From positions 18,516 to 82,515 of the forward strand of contig CAZRAL010000005.1 in the NCBI GenBank assembly GCA_964598005.1: 64,000 nt of DNA, in the 5' to 3' direction. Shown here in pieces: positions 45,801 to 54,670 of this stretch. The DNA is from CAZRAL01 sp964598005. GTDB taxonomy: Bacteria > Pseudomonadota > Gammaproteobacteria > Burkholderiales > Usitatibacteraceae. Both the position numbers and the translations under genes were made by a program. How positions within the stretch are numbered: position 1 is the first letter of the stretch; each line of letters opens with the position of its first letter. The notes under the pieces are model-generated. The model saw only the letters and a program-made list of their open reading frames with translations. It made no database searches and had not been told where the DNA came from.

Positions 45801-47125
45801 ACATCCAGCACATTGTCACGCACCGTGGCGGCTACCACTACCTTTTGCTTCTCGCTGCATTGCACCGCCACGCGTAATGCTTGCTCTTGCCCGTCCAGGT
45901 CGTCGAAATGGCGCAATACGCAACCCTTGTCCTCAGCCAGCGGCAGCGTATATTTTTCAGTCACGCTGCTGGGGCGGCTGATATGTGCTTTGTAGGTTCG
46001 ACCGGTCGCGGGAGTGAACTCGATGCGCCCCAAACCATTCTTGTAAGTGCTGAATTTGGCTACGGTGTGACCCAAGTCGTCGACCAACTGGCCGTCCACA
46101 TCGGCAGGCTTGCCCAACGGAGTCTGGGCCTCAAAATACAGACGCGTGGGCAAGCCGGCGACCATCTTGCCGCCTTCGGGGAAGAAGGCCAGCGACAGCC
46201 TCTTTTGCACGATGGGAATTGATTTGGAAATGGACTCGGTTATGCCGCCATCCTCGACCAGAATGGTCAGAAGACCATCGCCCACTGCGATGGCGGTGGG
46301 CAGATCGAACTTGACCAGCGCGCCACCATGCACATTAGTCGTGAATTTGATTCGTGGGAGTTCCACACCATCGACAGTAATCACCGCCGTCAACATTTTC
46401 TCGCTCAAGGCTTCGCCGGTGGGGCGCTTGACTTCCACCGTGGCGCTGACCGCATCCCCAGCACCATAAATCTTTTTCATGAACTCGAGCTTTTTCTTCA
46501 TGCGCGGCGCTTCATAGGCCGAGACGATCACCGCCCGTTCAATACGCTGCCCGTCCGCAGCCGTGGCGCGCAATGTGTATTCGCCACCCTGTGCCTCGTT
46601 CGGAAGTTCAAAATCGTTGCTGGCCACGCCTGCGCTCACTTGCAAGCGCTTTTTCAGTACCGTGGCCCCTTTAGGGGAAACCAGCTCGACGGTGGTTTGA
46701 TTAGTGTTGGCGCCAGCAAAATCACGCGCTTTCAAATCCCAGGTTTTGAACCAAATCGTTTCACCCGGCTTGTACAACGGCTTATCGACCTGAATGTAGA
46801 GGCGTCGCCCGACGTTTCCCTCAAAGTGGCTGGCAATCAGTTTAGGCAAATCTTTGACTAAGGTGGAGTCATCGCGTAGCGAGGCCGCCGGGGCGGATTC
46901 GGCCGGCAGTGGCGGCAATACCTGTTTTTGGGCGGGTGCCTGATCGTCATCGGCGTCGCCACGCGCTGAAACAGCTTGAGCAGATGCAGCCGAAATTTCA
47001 GACGATGCCAGTTCGGCGATGGAGCCGGACTGGCAGGCGCTGATCATCAGCGCCGCCATGAACGTAATAAAGATACTGGATTGCTTGATTGCCGCAAAGC
47101 GGCCTCTGAGGTGTGACAAAGACAT
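42806..47125 (-). CDS. Alpha-2-macroglobulin family lipoprotein
   Basis: The 1439-residue protein has a signal peptide with lipobox MISAC (Cys31), then macroglobulin-type domains beginning LYIQVDKPLYKPGETIWFKTWD. A Pro/Lys-rich low-complexity stretch spans about residues 615-720, and the thioester motif CFEQ is at Cys966-Gln969 (REPNGCFEQTSST). It is followed by an alpha-helical thioester domain and a C-terminal receptor-like domain. Bacterial homologues trap attacking proteases in the periplasm. Unlike enterobacteria, no penicillin-binding protein 1C gene is adjacent. It is monocistronic. Confidence 0.92.
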   Translation of the reverse strand: MSLSHLRGRFAAIKQSSIFITFMAALMISACQSGSIAELASSEISAASAQAVSARGDADDDQAPAQKQVLPPLPAESAPAASLRDDSTLVKDLPKLIASHFEGNVGRRLYIQVDKPLYKPGETIWFKTWDLKARDFAGANTNQTTVELVSPKGATVLKKRLQVSAGVASNDFELPNEAQGGEYTLRATAADGQRIERAVIVSAYEAPRMKKKLEFMKKIYGAGDAVSATVEVKRPTGEALSEKMLTAVITVDGVELPRIKFTTNVHGGALVKFDLPTAIAVGDGLLTILVEDGGITESISKSIPIVQKRLSLAFFPEGGKMVAGLPTRLYFEAQTPLGKPADVDGQLVDDLGHTVAKFSTYKNGLGRIEFTPATGRTYKAHISRPSSVTEKYTLPLAEDKGCVLRHFDDLDGQEQALRVAVQCSEKQKVVVAATVRDNVLDVGSIEAGVDAPAVIYLRAKNATTQRAAGVTRVTVFDAKLQPLAERLVFRNRRARLDVKVEPDRKGYTPRGQVALSITTRDAAGKLVPADLALSVVDDTVISFADDKTGHLLSKLLLEPELPGKIEEPNFYSDLTEAKSALALDLLMGTRGYRRFDWVPVLNPRPVYTGAAVRFQGAQPPNTTPVEPRPKPAQNEFNRNPAPALPPPKDGALRLRDKEQKNAKLDAPPRSEVGAKVGIDAKRAAEPPAAPVLIERPANRVHADEAAPVGEDRDFAEALTKTRQPMREQLAYAPVRVFPVPAFNPNYTGPRDDYRDTVFWAPSVKTDNQGRATVKFTLSDAVTSFRVFSEGVGGGAAGHAETVFKSSLPFSLSAKLPLEVSAGDNPIIPITLTNESEQALDVALDSSFGALIKPVGDAAKGGALAAGQRKSLFVALDVTGVRGQSQVNLSASAGGFKDDVVRSIPVAPLGFPQLFEKSGQIKGEVSHDIDLGKANPGSVQATVKIYTSPLSTMISGLEGMLREPNGCFEQTSSTNYPNVMIMQHLKQHNVVDPALLERTNKLLNSGYRKLTGFESPKKGYEWFGGDPGHEALTAYGLLEFADMKDIYGSVDTAMLARTGAWLKSRRDGNGGYLRDAKALDSFGRAAPEVTDAYITWALVSAGETGLDKEIAKSAKLAESTQDAYQLALAAGTLLERAAGSPPSPTGLTAAKKLAAMQASNGAWTNANHSITRSGGSNLHIETTSLAVLALLKAPGHLEAARKGIAWLQANRSGFGQWGATQATVLALKAMIAFDNATRVAPSAGSVVLLVDGVVVGEQYYEAGQREPILFTGFEDKLQSGKHTLTLGSKTSNPLPYSMAIEYRSTEPASSKAAVVQLDATLAKTELKMGETVRLTAIVSNKTQTGQPMTLARLGLPGGLTFQNWQLKELREKGQIAFFETRAREVILYFRDLKPGEVKTLGLDLVATVPGRYTGPASSAYLYYNDTDKSWVTPLRIDIAP

Positions 47126-47284
47126 GGCGTTCTCCCTTTATTTGTTTCCTGCCGCACTCATCATGATGAGCTTGGTTCGTTCCCGTAACAGATGCTTGAT
47201 ACCCCTTAAACGGCCAGATTTTGCAAAGGGGTTAAGCCGGTGCAAATATTTTTTGGTTGAGTTTGTTGATTTCAAAATTGCTAT

Positions 47285-47887
47285 TTATGAAAGAAGTACC
47301 TCTTTTTGATAATCCTCCTGAGTGATGACCCTATCTGCGTGCGCAGAGACAAACTCTACAAATCCAGGAGATTGAACATGAACGGCGACAACCTTGTGGC
47401 CTGCTGCAGATTTTTTTAACTCATCTATTACGGTATTGGTATCTTCATAATAAGTGAGGATACCGTTGTGCATTTTTTCTAAAATGGCAGATAAAACCCA
47501 AACCTTTCCAAATTTTCCGTGTTTCTGTGTGGTAATGATCAAGTAACGGTAGCCCGATAAATGAGCCACTCTGGCCATTTCGACCCCTTCTGTTTCCACT
47601 CGTTTCTTGGGAGTAAAAGAAAAGATGGTGGCAGCCGGTCGAGTTCGTGGCGGATCGGGAAGATATTCCTTACCTCGGCAGAGAAATGTTTGGCAGACGC
47701 CGCCAAAATCATCGATGCGGGAAATATGTGAATCACTAAGTAACCGCGCAAGGGTGGCACCTACTTCTTCTTGCGCCCCGTTGAGCAACATCCAGCATGC
47801 TGAATCATCGTGAACCCATCTGGCTAAATCGCAGACCAGCACACAAGCGTGACTGATTTCCAGCGCCTTAAAAGAATAAAGTGCCAT
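47285..47887 (-). CDS. Hypothetical protein
   Basis: The 200-residue product from the ATG at 47885-47887 (behind AAGGATGTTG) begins MALYSFKALEISHACVLVCD. It looks like a soluble mixed alpha/beta protein with no signal peptide or membrane segment. Two in-frame upstream ATGs (47893, 47926) have poorer context. I do not recognise a family. It lies upstream of the macroglobulin gene in the same direction, but the 159-bp gap makes coupling uncertain. Confidence 0.6.
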   Translation of the reverse strand: MALYSFKALEISHACVLVCDLARWVHDDSACWMLLNGAQEEVGATLARLLSDSHISRIDDFGGVCQTFLCRGKEYLPDPPRTRPAATIFSFTPKKRVETEGVEMARVAHLSGYRYLIITTQKHGKFGKVWVLSAILEKMHNGILTYYEDTNTVIDELKKSAAGHKVVAVHVQSPGFVEFVSAHADRVITQEDYQKEVLLS

Positions 47888-47974
47888 CAACATCCTTCGT
47901 TTCGCCCGATATTTGCTTAGACACATCGATCATAGGCATTTCACCAGTCTAATGTGTGAAAGCCTGACACAGGG

Positions 47975-48571
47975 TTATTCGTAGCTTTGCCCGTACCAGA
48001 TAAAATCCGAAAATAAATCCCAGGTCACGTTGGCGATCTCACGAGGGGGTTGATCGAGCTCCCTGGGGTCGCAGGAGGTCAACTTTCCATCAGGGCCCAA
48101 ACAAGCGACTGGCCCGGGAACATACGATCTTCCGGTTTCATCGCCTTCCTCCCAGCCGCCGAGTGAACCTGCCATGCCGCACTCGATATAGGTGCAAGAA
48201 TCGAAGTTGTACCAATATCTGCCGCTCGGTGCACTTATGCCGAAGTAGCGGTGCTCGTTTTCGAGCTGCCCCTGCTGGGCCATTTCTCGTAAATCCTGAA
48301 TTTGGTGGGCAAGTCTAGCTTTCCATTTCTCGAATTCCGGGATAGTACTCACGTTTACCGTATTATCGATGGGGCCAGCATTTTCAAATGCATCGCGCAG
48401 TACGGCGAAGAATTCCTCAAGACTCAACGCCTCTTTCTGGGCAAAACGACTCGCCAAATTCATTAAATTCGACAGATAAATTTCCAAAGAGGGCACAGGA
48501 ACGTTCGCTTTTTCTTTGAGCAGTTGCTCAATAGCTTTGTAAAGATCGCGATTGGTTTTCATTTTGCCCAT
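47975..48571 (-). CDS. Hypothetical protein
   Basis: A ~198-residue soluble protein with an N-terminal helical half (residues 1-~100) and a C-terminal half rich in aromatic and Gly residues (RYWYNFDSCTYIECGMAGS, then TWDLFSDFIWYGQSYE at the end). The ending resembles small conserved hypothetical proteins I cannot name. The start may be ATG 48571 or ATG 48562. It begins 60 bp after arsS, so it may share its transcript. An immunity-like or accessory role is possible but unsupported. Confidence 0.6.
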   Translation of the reverse strand: MGKMKTNRDLYKAIEQLLKEKANVPVPSLEIYLSNLMNLASRFAQKEALSLEEFFAVLRDAFENAGPIDNTVNVSTIPEFEKWKARLAHQIQDLREMAQQGQLENEHRYFGISAPSGRYWYNFDSCTYIECGMAGSLGGWEEGDETGRSYVPGPVACLGPDGKLTSCDPRELDQPPREIANVTWDLFSDFIWYGQSYE

Positions 48572-48630
48572 ATTGGTACAAATCAATTCCTGCCAGAGGT
48601 TCAACGCGTTTAAGGCAGTCAGGACATGGC

Positions 48631-49596
48631 TCAGCTATCCAGCGCTCCGCCACAGCTTGACCCTTGTCCAGCGGTACAACCGTAGCAATGATCTTTGACC
48701 ACAATAGGATTGCCGAGTAAATCCACCGCCAATAAATCCTTGAGGTGGGTTTTCGGTCGTTCTGCATATTTCAAGGGCAGCTCCAGCATCTGGTTGAAAT
48801 CGCAGTCATACACAAAACCCTGATAATCAACCGATAGCAAGGTGCGGCACATGACGTTCTCCAGGTTATGCGCCTGAAACGAGGACACCAGCAAGTCCAT
48901 GTATCCCTCGAACTCACCGCGAGAAACCAGCGTCGAACCAAATCGCTGGATCGGCATGTTGGTAATGGTGAACAGGCGATTAAAAACGATGCCGAAATTT
49001 TCTTTCAACAACCGATGATAATCGGCCTCCAATGCTTCCTGTGCGGGAGGCAATTTCGGCCCTTGCGGATTAAATACCAGATTCAGAGTAAGACCGGTAT
49101 CGGGTTCACCATAACCCAAAGCGTTCAATTGCTTCAGGCCTGAAATGGATTTATCGAATACCCCTTCGCCGCGCTGTTTATCCACATTGGCCTGTGAGTA
49201 ACAAGGTAACGACGCGATAATTTCCACACCATGCCCGGCCAAAAATGCAGCCAGCGTTTCTTGCCCGGGTTCTTCGAGAATGGTGAGATTGCAGCGATCG
49301 ATGACGCGGATGTTCATCTCACGTGCACGGCTCACCAGATCACGGAAGTGAGGATTCAATTCGGGTGCACCGCCGGTGAGATCAAGTGTACTCACACGAG
49401 CGGTTTGCATAAAGGTCAGCACGTCAGCAATAGTTTCTGCCGACATCATTTCCTTGCGGTCCGGGCCAGCATTAACGTGGCAGTGAAAGCAGGCTTGATT
49501 ACACCGGTAACCCAGGTTGACCTGCAAGGTATCGAGCGCCCTGCGGCGGATATGCGGAAAGCCGCGTGATTTCAGTAATGACAGGGTTTGGTGCAT
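48631..49596 (-). CDS. arsS: ArsS-like radical SAM protein (arsenosugar biosynthesis type)
   Basis: The 321-residue radical SAM enzyme has the cluster motif CNQACFHC (Cys32, Cys36, Cys39) followed by LDLTGGAPELNPHF. A C-terminal DUF3641-type domain ends CYGCTAGQGSSCGGAL. This combination is typical of ArsS, proposed to build the 5'-deoxy-5'-dimethylarsinoyl ribose skeleton. Some relatives carry selenocysteine in the C-terminal motif; here all positions are Cys codons. No arsM or ars operon is nearby, so the arsenic role is by family only. Confidence 0.85.
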   Translation of the reverse strand: MHQTLSLLKSRGFPHIRRRALDTLQVNLGYRCNQACFHCHVNAGPDRKEMMSAETIADVLTFMQTARVSTLDLTGGAPELNPHFRDLVSRAREMNIRVIDRCNLTILEEPGQETLAAFLAGHGVEIIASLPCYSQANVDKQRGEGVFDKSISGLKQLNALGYGEPDTGLTLNLVFNPQGPKLPPAQEALEADYHRLLKENFGIVFNRLFTITNMPIQRFGSTLVSRGEFEGYMDLLVSSFQAHNLENVMCRTLLSVDYQGFVYDCDFNQMLELPLKYAERPKTHLKDLLAVDLLGNPIVVKDHCYGCTAGQGSSCGGALDS

Positions 49597-49710
49597 ACAG
49601 CCTCCGCAAGGATGTGGTGTAAATTTGGGGCGGTTTCGGGGGAATATTTTTGCATCGTTACGACAGATTTATTGATCTTTTTAATCCTCCTCCCCATGTA
49701 ATTTTTCCTC

Positions 49711-51714
49711 TTATTGCAAGCGCTTGATTTGCGCCACCACATTCTCCACCGTAATTCCAAAATGTTGGTACAAGACGCCTGCGGGCGCTGATTCGCCAAA
49801 GCTGTCGATGCCGACCACCGCCCCTTCGAGACCTACGTATTTGCGCCAATAATCGGTAACCCCTGCTTCGATGGCAAGGCGTGGCACACCTTTCGGCAAT
49901 ACCCCGGCTTTATACGCTGAATCCTGTTTGTCGAATACAAAAGTTGAAGGCATGGATACCACGCGAACGTGAATACCTTCACCAGCCAGCAATTTTTGTG
50001 CGCTTATGGCCAGTGGCACTTCGGAACCCGTGGCGATCAGCACTGCGTGCAGTGGCCCCGCTTCAGGTGACAGCACATAGCCGCCTCGCGCCACATGGGC
50101 CAATGCGTCCGCATCGCGCTTTTGAAATGCCACATTCTGGCGCGAAAAAATCAGTGCTGTGGGGCCATCTTTGCGCTCCAGTGCGTGCCGCCAGGCGACT
50201 GCAGCCTCAACCGTATCGCACGGGCGCCACACATCCATATTGGGGATGAGGCGCAATGCAGAAATATGTTCAATAGACTGGTGTGTCGGCCCGTCCTCGC
50301 CCAGCCCGATCGAGTCATGGGTAAAGACGGATATATTGCGCAGTTTCATCAGCGCCGCCATGCGCAGCGCATTGCGCGAGTAATCGCTGAAGGTGAGAAA
50401 GGTGCCTGTGTAGGGAATAAATCCGCCGTGCAACGCCAAGCCGTTGGCAATGGCGGTCATGCCAAATTCGCGCACGCCGTAATAGAGATAGTTCCCGCCT
50501 GAAGCCGGTGTCAGCGCTTTACTTCTGCTCCAGTTGGTGAGGTTGGATCCCGTCAGGTCAGCCGAGCCGCCGATCAATTCAGGCAATACCGGCGCTAAAC
50601 CCTCAATAGCCATTTGCGAGGCTTTCCGGGTGGCTACCGTTTCAGCTTGGTTGTTGACCTTGGCAAGCAAGGCATTGGCCGCCTCAGTAAAGGCAGGCGG
50701 CAAATCACCTGCCATGCGGCGTTTGAATTCGGCGGCCAATTCAGGGAATTGTTTTTCATAGGCCGCAAAGGTTGCACTCCACCGTGCTTCCAATGCAGCG
50801 CCCTTTTGCGTGCCATCCCACGCATCACGAATTTGCTGCGGCACTTCAAAAGGCAGGTGGTTCCAACCTAGTGTTTCGCGCGTTGCGGTGACTTCTTTTT
50901 CACCGAGCGGCGCGCCGTGTACTTTATCGGTGCCCGCCATGTTTGGGGCACCTTTGCCGATGACCGTTTTGCAACAAATCAACGTTGGTTTATCCGTCAC
51001 CCCTTTGGCTTCGTCGAGTGCAGCTTCGAGCGCTGCAAAATCATGGCCGTCGACATGAGGAATAACATGCCAGCCGTAGGCAGCAAAACGCATAGGGGTA
51101 TTATCTTTGAACCAGCCCTCGACCTTGCCATCGATGGAGATGCCGTTATCGTCGTAAAATGCAATCAATTTGCCCAAGCCCAATGTGCCTGCCAGCGAGC
51201 ACGCCTCGTGTGAAATGCCTTCCATCAGGCAACCATCGCCCATAAAAACATAGGTGTAGTGATCGACAATGCAAAAGCCGGGCTTGTTGAAAGCAAAGCG
51301 CAGTTCGCGCTCGGCAATGGCCATGCCTACTGCGTTGGCAAGCCCCTGACCCAGCGGCCCGGTGGTTGTTTCCACACCGGGGGTGACGCCCACTTCGGGG
51401 TGCCCCGGTGTTTTGGAGTGCAATTGGCGAAAATTGCGCAGCTCATCCATCGGCAGGTCGTAACCGGTGAGATGCAGCAGCGCGTAGAGCAACATCGATC
51501 CATGACCATTGGATAGTACAAAGCGGTCACGATCCGGCCAGTGCGGGTTTTTCGGGTTGTGTTTGAGATGATGCCGCCATAGCACTTCAGCTATTTCTGC
51601 CATGCCCATGGGCGCGCCAGGGTGTCCGGAATTGGCTTTTTGAACGGCATCCATTGCAAGGGCGCGTATGGCGTGGGCAAGCAGGGAACGGGAAACGGCT
51701 GGGGATGGGGTCAT
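49711..51714 (-). CDS. tkt: Transketolase
   Basis: The 667-residue ThDP enzyme links the pentose phosphate pathway with glycolysis. Motifs include [19 protein letters not shown], the ThDP/Mg site [27 protein letters not shown] and the C-terminal [17 protein letters not shown]. The ATG at 51712-51714 starts [20 protein letters not shown]; the upstream open frame covers the speD promoter and is not coding. It is divergent from speD. Confidence 0.96.
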   Translation of the reverse strand: MTPSPAVSRSLLAHAIRALAMDAVQKANSGHPGAPMGMAEIAEVLWRHHLKHNPKNPHWPDRDRFVLSNGHGSMLLYALLHLTGYDLPMDELRNFRQLHSKTPGHPEVGVTPGVETTTGPLGQGLANAVGMAIAERELRFAFNKPGFCIVDHYTYVFMGDGCLMEGISHEACSLAGTLGLGKLIAFYDDNGISIDGKVEGWFKDNTPMRFAAYGWHVIPHVDGHDFAALEAALDEAKGVTDKPTLICCKTVIGKGAPNMAGTDKVHGAPLGEKEVTATRETLGWNHLPFEVPQQIRDAWDGTQKGAALEARWSATFAAYEKQFPELAAEFKRRMAGDLPPAFTEAANALLAKVNNQAETVATRKASQMAIEGLAPVLPELIGGSADLTGSNLTNWSRSKALTPASGGNYLYYGVREFGMTAIANGLALHGGFIPYTGTFLTFSDYSRNALRMAALMKLRNISVFTHDSIGLGEDGPTHQSIEHISALRLIPNMDVWRPCDTVEAAVAWRHALERKDGPTALIFSRQNVAFQKRDADALAHVARGGYVLSPEAGPLHAVLIATGSEVPLAISAQKLLAGEGIHVRVVSMPSTFVFDKQDSAYKAGVLPKGVPRLAIEAGVTDYWRKYVGLEGAVVGIDSFGESAPAGVLYQHFGITVENVVAQIKRLQ

Positions 51715-51767
51715 GACAAGTCTCGACAGGGCTGGAAAGGGTAGGAAATTTGTGGGCAGGAAGTGGC

Positions 51768-51797
51768 GTGACGATGAGAAAGAATCGGGATTATAAT
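51768..51797 (+). promoter_or_regulatory. Candidate promoter of the speD-speE cluster
   Basis: A perfect -10 TATAAT (51792-51797) is preceded by 18 bp and GTGACG (51768-51773), a 4/6 match to the -35. The predicted leader to speD is about 50 nt, ending in AGGAG eight bases before the ATG. Confidence 0.6.
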
Positions 51798-51855
51798 TCA
51801 GCAGTCCATTTCCCCGGCTTTCCGTTTCCGGAACAGCAAAATAACAGGAGTAGCC

Positions 51856-52269
51856 ATGCAGGGCCTGCACATCATTGCAGATCTTTATCACTGCCTGTCT
51901 GGCCAGCTCCTCGTTTCCGCTGAAAAATTGCGCCATGTTTGCATCGAGAATTGCCAGGCGGCAGGATTATCGGTATTGGGTGAACACTTTTATCAATTCA
52001 GCGGATTCGATGCCACGCAGGACGGTGGCGCAACCGGTGCGGTCGTATTAGCCGAATCCCATCTGGCCATCCACACCTGGCCGGAACGAAATGAAGTATC
52101 GCTAGATGTCTACGTTTGTAACGTTACCGAGGATAATAGCGAAAGGGCAGAAAAACTTTACCGGCTCATGGTTGCCGCGCTGCAACCGGGAGAGGTTGCG
52201 GTTGAACGAATCAGCCGGGGCAAAGATCGGCCCGTGCAGGTCAATGTCAAAACCGTTCGGGTCGCCTAA
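51856..52269 (+). CDS. speD: S-adenosylmethionine decarboxylase proenzyme
   Basis: The 137-residue proenzyme self-cleaves to give a pyruvoyl cofactor. The processing site is Glu67-Ser68 in [15 protein letters not shown], and His73 and Cys88 (VYVCNVT) match the processing and proton-donor residues. Its length is that of the short bacterial/archaeal SpeH-type, not the longer E. coli SpeD. It produces decarboxylated SAM for SpeE, which follows by 3 bp. The ATG is preceded by CAGGAGTAGCC. Confidence 0.95.
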   Translation: MQGLHIIADLYHCLSGQLLVSAEKLRHVCIENCQAAGLSVLGEHFYQFSGFDATQDGGATGAVVLAESHLAIHTWPERNEVSLDVYVCNVTEDNSERAEKLYRLMVAALQPGEVAVERISRGKDRPVQVNVKTVRVA

Positions 52270-52272
52270 CCC

Positions 52273-53142
52273 ATGCGCCTGTATGAACCGCTCACCACCG
52301 GGTCGGGGGTCTACTTTGAAGGCACATTGATCGATTCGTTAAAAACAGCGTATCAACTGATCGAGATTTTCGATACGCCTGATCTAGGCAAATTGATGCG
52401 CATCGATGGCGTCAACATGACCAGTGAGCGCGATGAATTTTTTTATCATGAAAATCTGATTCACCCGGCTGCGATGAGCCATCCGGCTCCCAAACAAGTG
52501 CTGATTGTCGGCGGAGGCGATGGGGGCGCATGCAAAGAAATATTGAAACACGCCGGTATCGAACGCGTGGTACTGGCCGAGCTTGATGCGGGGGTGATCG
52601 ACATGGCCAAAAAACATCTTTACGCCATACATCGTGGCGCATTGGACGATGAACGCGTCGATATTCGCATTGGCGATGGTTTGGAATATGTGCGGCAAAA
52701 CACAAGACGGTTTGATTTGATCTACCTCGATCTCACTGACCCTATAGGTATTGCAGAAGCGCTTTACGCCCCTGATTTTTATGCAGACTGCAAGCAAGCC
52801 CTGCGAAAGGGCGGTGCATTGGTGCCGCATATCGGCTCGCCATTTTCACATTCGACCCGTGTGCACCGTAGCGTAAGTGATTTGCGGACAATTTTTTCCA
52901 AGGTTGCAGCGTATTTTGTGCACATCCCCAGCTATGGCGCGGTGTGGGGCTTTGCCTGTGCCTCGGATACATGGTCACTGGCTGATATGGAGAGCGCAGA
53001 AATCGAGGCGCGTTTTGCAATGCGTGGGGTCGCCGACTGCCAGTATTACAATGGCGCAATACATCATGCGATGCAGGCATTGCCTGAATATATCAGCAAG
53101 CTAATCCGTTACAATCCGTTAAGTCGGGAGCACAAGCTCTGA
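52273..53142 (+). CDS. speE: Spermidine synthase (polyamine aminopropyltransferase)
   Basis: The 289-residue enzyme transfers aminopropyl from decarboxylated SAM to putrescine. It shows LGKLMRIDGVNMTSERDEFFYHE, the nucleotide site VLIVGGGDGGACKEILKH (residues 77-94) and YLDLTDPIG, with the Asp residues used for amine binding. It is co-transcribed with speD. Genes for a DUF1190 protein, a glutathionylspermidine-synthase-like enzyme and a DUF350 membrane protein follow with tiny gaps. Confidence 0.95.
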   Translation: MRLYEPLTTGSGVYFEGTLIDSLKTAYQLIEIFDTPDLGKLMRIDGVNMTSERDEFFYHENLIHPAAMSHPAPKQVLIVGGGDGGACKEILKHAGIERVVLAELDAGVIDMAKKHLYAIHRGALDDERVDIRIGDGLEYVRQNTRRFDLIYLDLTDPIGIAEALYAPDFYADCKQALRKGGALVPHIGSPFSHSTRVHRSVSDLRTIFSKVAAYFVHIPSYGAVWGFACASDTWSLADMESAEIEARFAMRGVADCQYYNGAIHHAMQALPEYISKLIRYNPLSREHKL

Positions 53143-53161
53143 AGTCATGAAAGGAAAATCG

Positions 53162-53512
53162 ATGCTGAAACGGTTGAAAAAATCGAGTCGGCGCGTAACC
53201 CTGGTGCTGATCGGGAGCGCAGCTCTAGCCGGGATGGCGGGTTGCGAAGATGAAGAAGTACGTCGGGATCTTTATGCCAGCAAGGAAGATTGTCTTGCAG
53301 ACTGGGGAAATTCTCCAAAGGATTGCGAGCCAGCCTATGATCGGCCAACCGGGAATGCTGCCACGACCCGTTATTATGGCCGCCCTTATACGTACCGGTC
53401 GAGCTCTTCCTCGTCAAGCCGTTCTACTTCCAGTCGCTCCAGCCGTTCCATCAGCTCATCAACGGTGAGCCGCGGTGGTTTCGGCTCTAGTGGCCGTTCG
53501 TCTGCGGGCTGA
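53162..53512 (+). CDS. DUF1190-like lipoprotein (YgiB/YjfM type)
   Basis: The ~116-residue protein has a basic N-terminus and hydrophobic segment ending LAGMAGC, a lipobox-like site. EDEEVRRDLYASKEDCLADWG with two cysteines follows, then a Ser/Arg-rich tail ending in TVSRGGFGSSGRSS, similar to the TRGGFG ending of E. coli YgiB. I chose the ATG at 53162 because AAAGGA precedes it; an ATG at 53147 is also open. In E. coli this family sits next to YgiC/YjfC, as here. Function unknown. Confidence 0.78.
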   Translation: MLKRLKKSSRRVTLVLIGSAALAGMAGCEDEEVRRDLYASKEDCLADWGNSPKDCEPAYDRPTGNAATTRYYGRPYTYRSSSSSSSRSTSSRSSRSISSSTVSRGGFGSSGRSSAG

Positions 53513-53520
53513 AGCCAATT

Positions 53521-54663
53521 ATGCAACGCGAACATCTTATTCCCCGGCCCGACTGGCCGAAAAAAATGGAAGATCTGGGATTTTCTTATCATTCGATCGA
53601 TGGCATTTATTGGGATGAGCGGGTCTGCTATCGCTTTTCAGCTGAACAGATCGATTTGCTGGAAAGGGCAACAGCGGAACTGCACCAATTGTGTATCGAA
53701 GCGGCAGGCCATGTGATCGAGCACAAACTGTACGATCGTTTCGCCATTCCAGAAAAATTTGTTCCCTTGATCGAAGAGTCATGGAACGATGATGCAGGAA
53801 CTTTGTTTGGCCGCTTTGATTTATCGTGGAATGGCTCAATGGAAAAAAACGGAGCGCCGCGATTGCTCGAATACAACGCCGATACACCAACTTCATTGCT
53901 GGAAGCCAGCGTCGCACAATGGTATTGGTTGCAGGAGGTTAAACCACAGGCCGATCAATTCAACTCGCTGCATGAAAAACTGATCGAGCGCTGGAAGCTG
54001 CTGAAAAAAGATTTCGAAGGAAAAATCGTGCACTTTACCTGCGTGGGCGACAGCGAAGAAGACGTCGGCAACCTCGACTATATGCGCGATGTGGCAACAC
54101 AGGCCGGGATCGATGCCCGGTTTATCGATATTACGCATATTGGCTGGGCCGCGGTCGAAAAATGCTTTGTCGATGAAAGAAATGAGCCCATCCATACCTT
54201 GTTCAAACTCTATCCGTGGGAATGGATGATTCACGAGGCCTTTGGCATGAATTTGCTCACCGCTGAAATGATCACCATCGAACCCGCCTGGAAAATGTTG
54301 CTTTCCAACAAGGCTATTTTGCCCGTGTTATGGGAAATGTTTCCTGACCACCCTAATTTGTTACCGGCCTATTTCGAACGTCAGCGTTTTGCAACGGACT
54401 ACGTGAAAAAACCAATCCTCTCTCGCGAGGGCGCGAACGTGACCATTCGTACTGCCGTCGGCGAATTATCGGTGCCCGGTGAATATGGGCAGGAGGGGTT
54501 CATCTACCAAGCCTACCACCCCCTTCCTCAATATGAGGATGGCAGCCATACGGTGATCGGTTCCTGGATCGTCGGCGATGAGCCCGCTGGTATGGGCATA
54601 CGCGAAGATGAATCGCCCGTCACCAAAAACACCAGCCGTTTTGTACCGCATTATTTCGTGTGA
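53521..54663 (+). CDS. Glutathionylspermidine synthase-like ATP-grasp enzyme (YgiC/YjfC type)
   Basis: The 380-residue protein matches the C-terminal synthetase domain of glutathionylspermidine synthase. It contains NGAPRLLEYNADTPTSLLEAS (phosphate/metal loop), FKLYPWEWM and KPILSREGANVTI, and ends NTSRFVPHYF. It lacks the amidase domain of E. coli Gsp. Homologues YgiC/YjfC are presumed amine-acid ligases of unknown substrate. Placement right behind speD-speE makes spermidine or a relative the obvious candidate amine; this is inference. Confidence 0.87.
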   Translation: MQREHLIPRPDWPKKMEDLGFSYHSIDGIYWDERVCYRFSAEQIDLLERATAELHQLCIEAAGHVIEHKLYDRFAIPEKFVPLIEESWNDDAGTLFGRFDLSWNGSMEKNGAPRLLEYNADTPTSLLEASVAQWYWLQEVKPQADQFNSLHEKLIERWKLLKKDFEGKIVHFTCVGDSEEDVGNLDYMRDVATQAGIDARFIDITHIGWAAVEKCFVDERNEPIHTLFKLYPWEWMIHEAFGMNLLTAEMITIEPAWKMLLSNKAILPVLWEMFPDHPNLLPAYFERQRFATDYVKKPILSREGANVTIRTAVGELSVPGEYGQEGFIYQAYHPLPQYEDGSHTVIGSWIVGDEPAGMGIREDESPVTKNTSRFVPHYFV

Positions 54664-54670
54664 GGAAAAA

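Noticed and set aside
45227..45877. 216-codon open frame antisense to the macroglobulin gene
   Set aside because: The sense frame is continuous and conserved; the antisense product has no family features.
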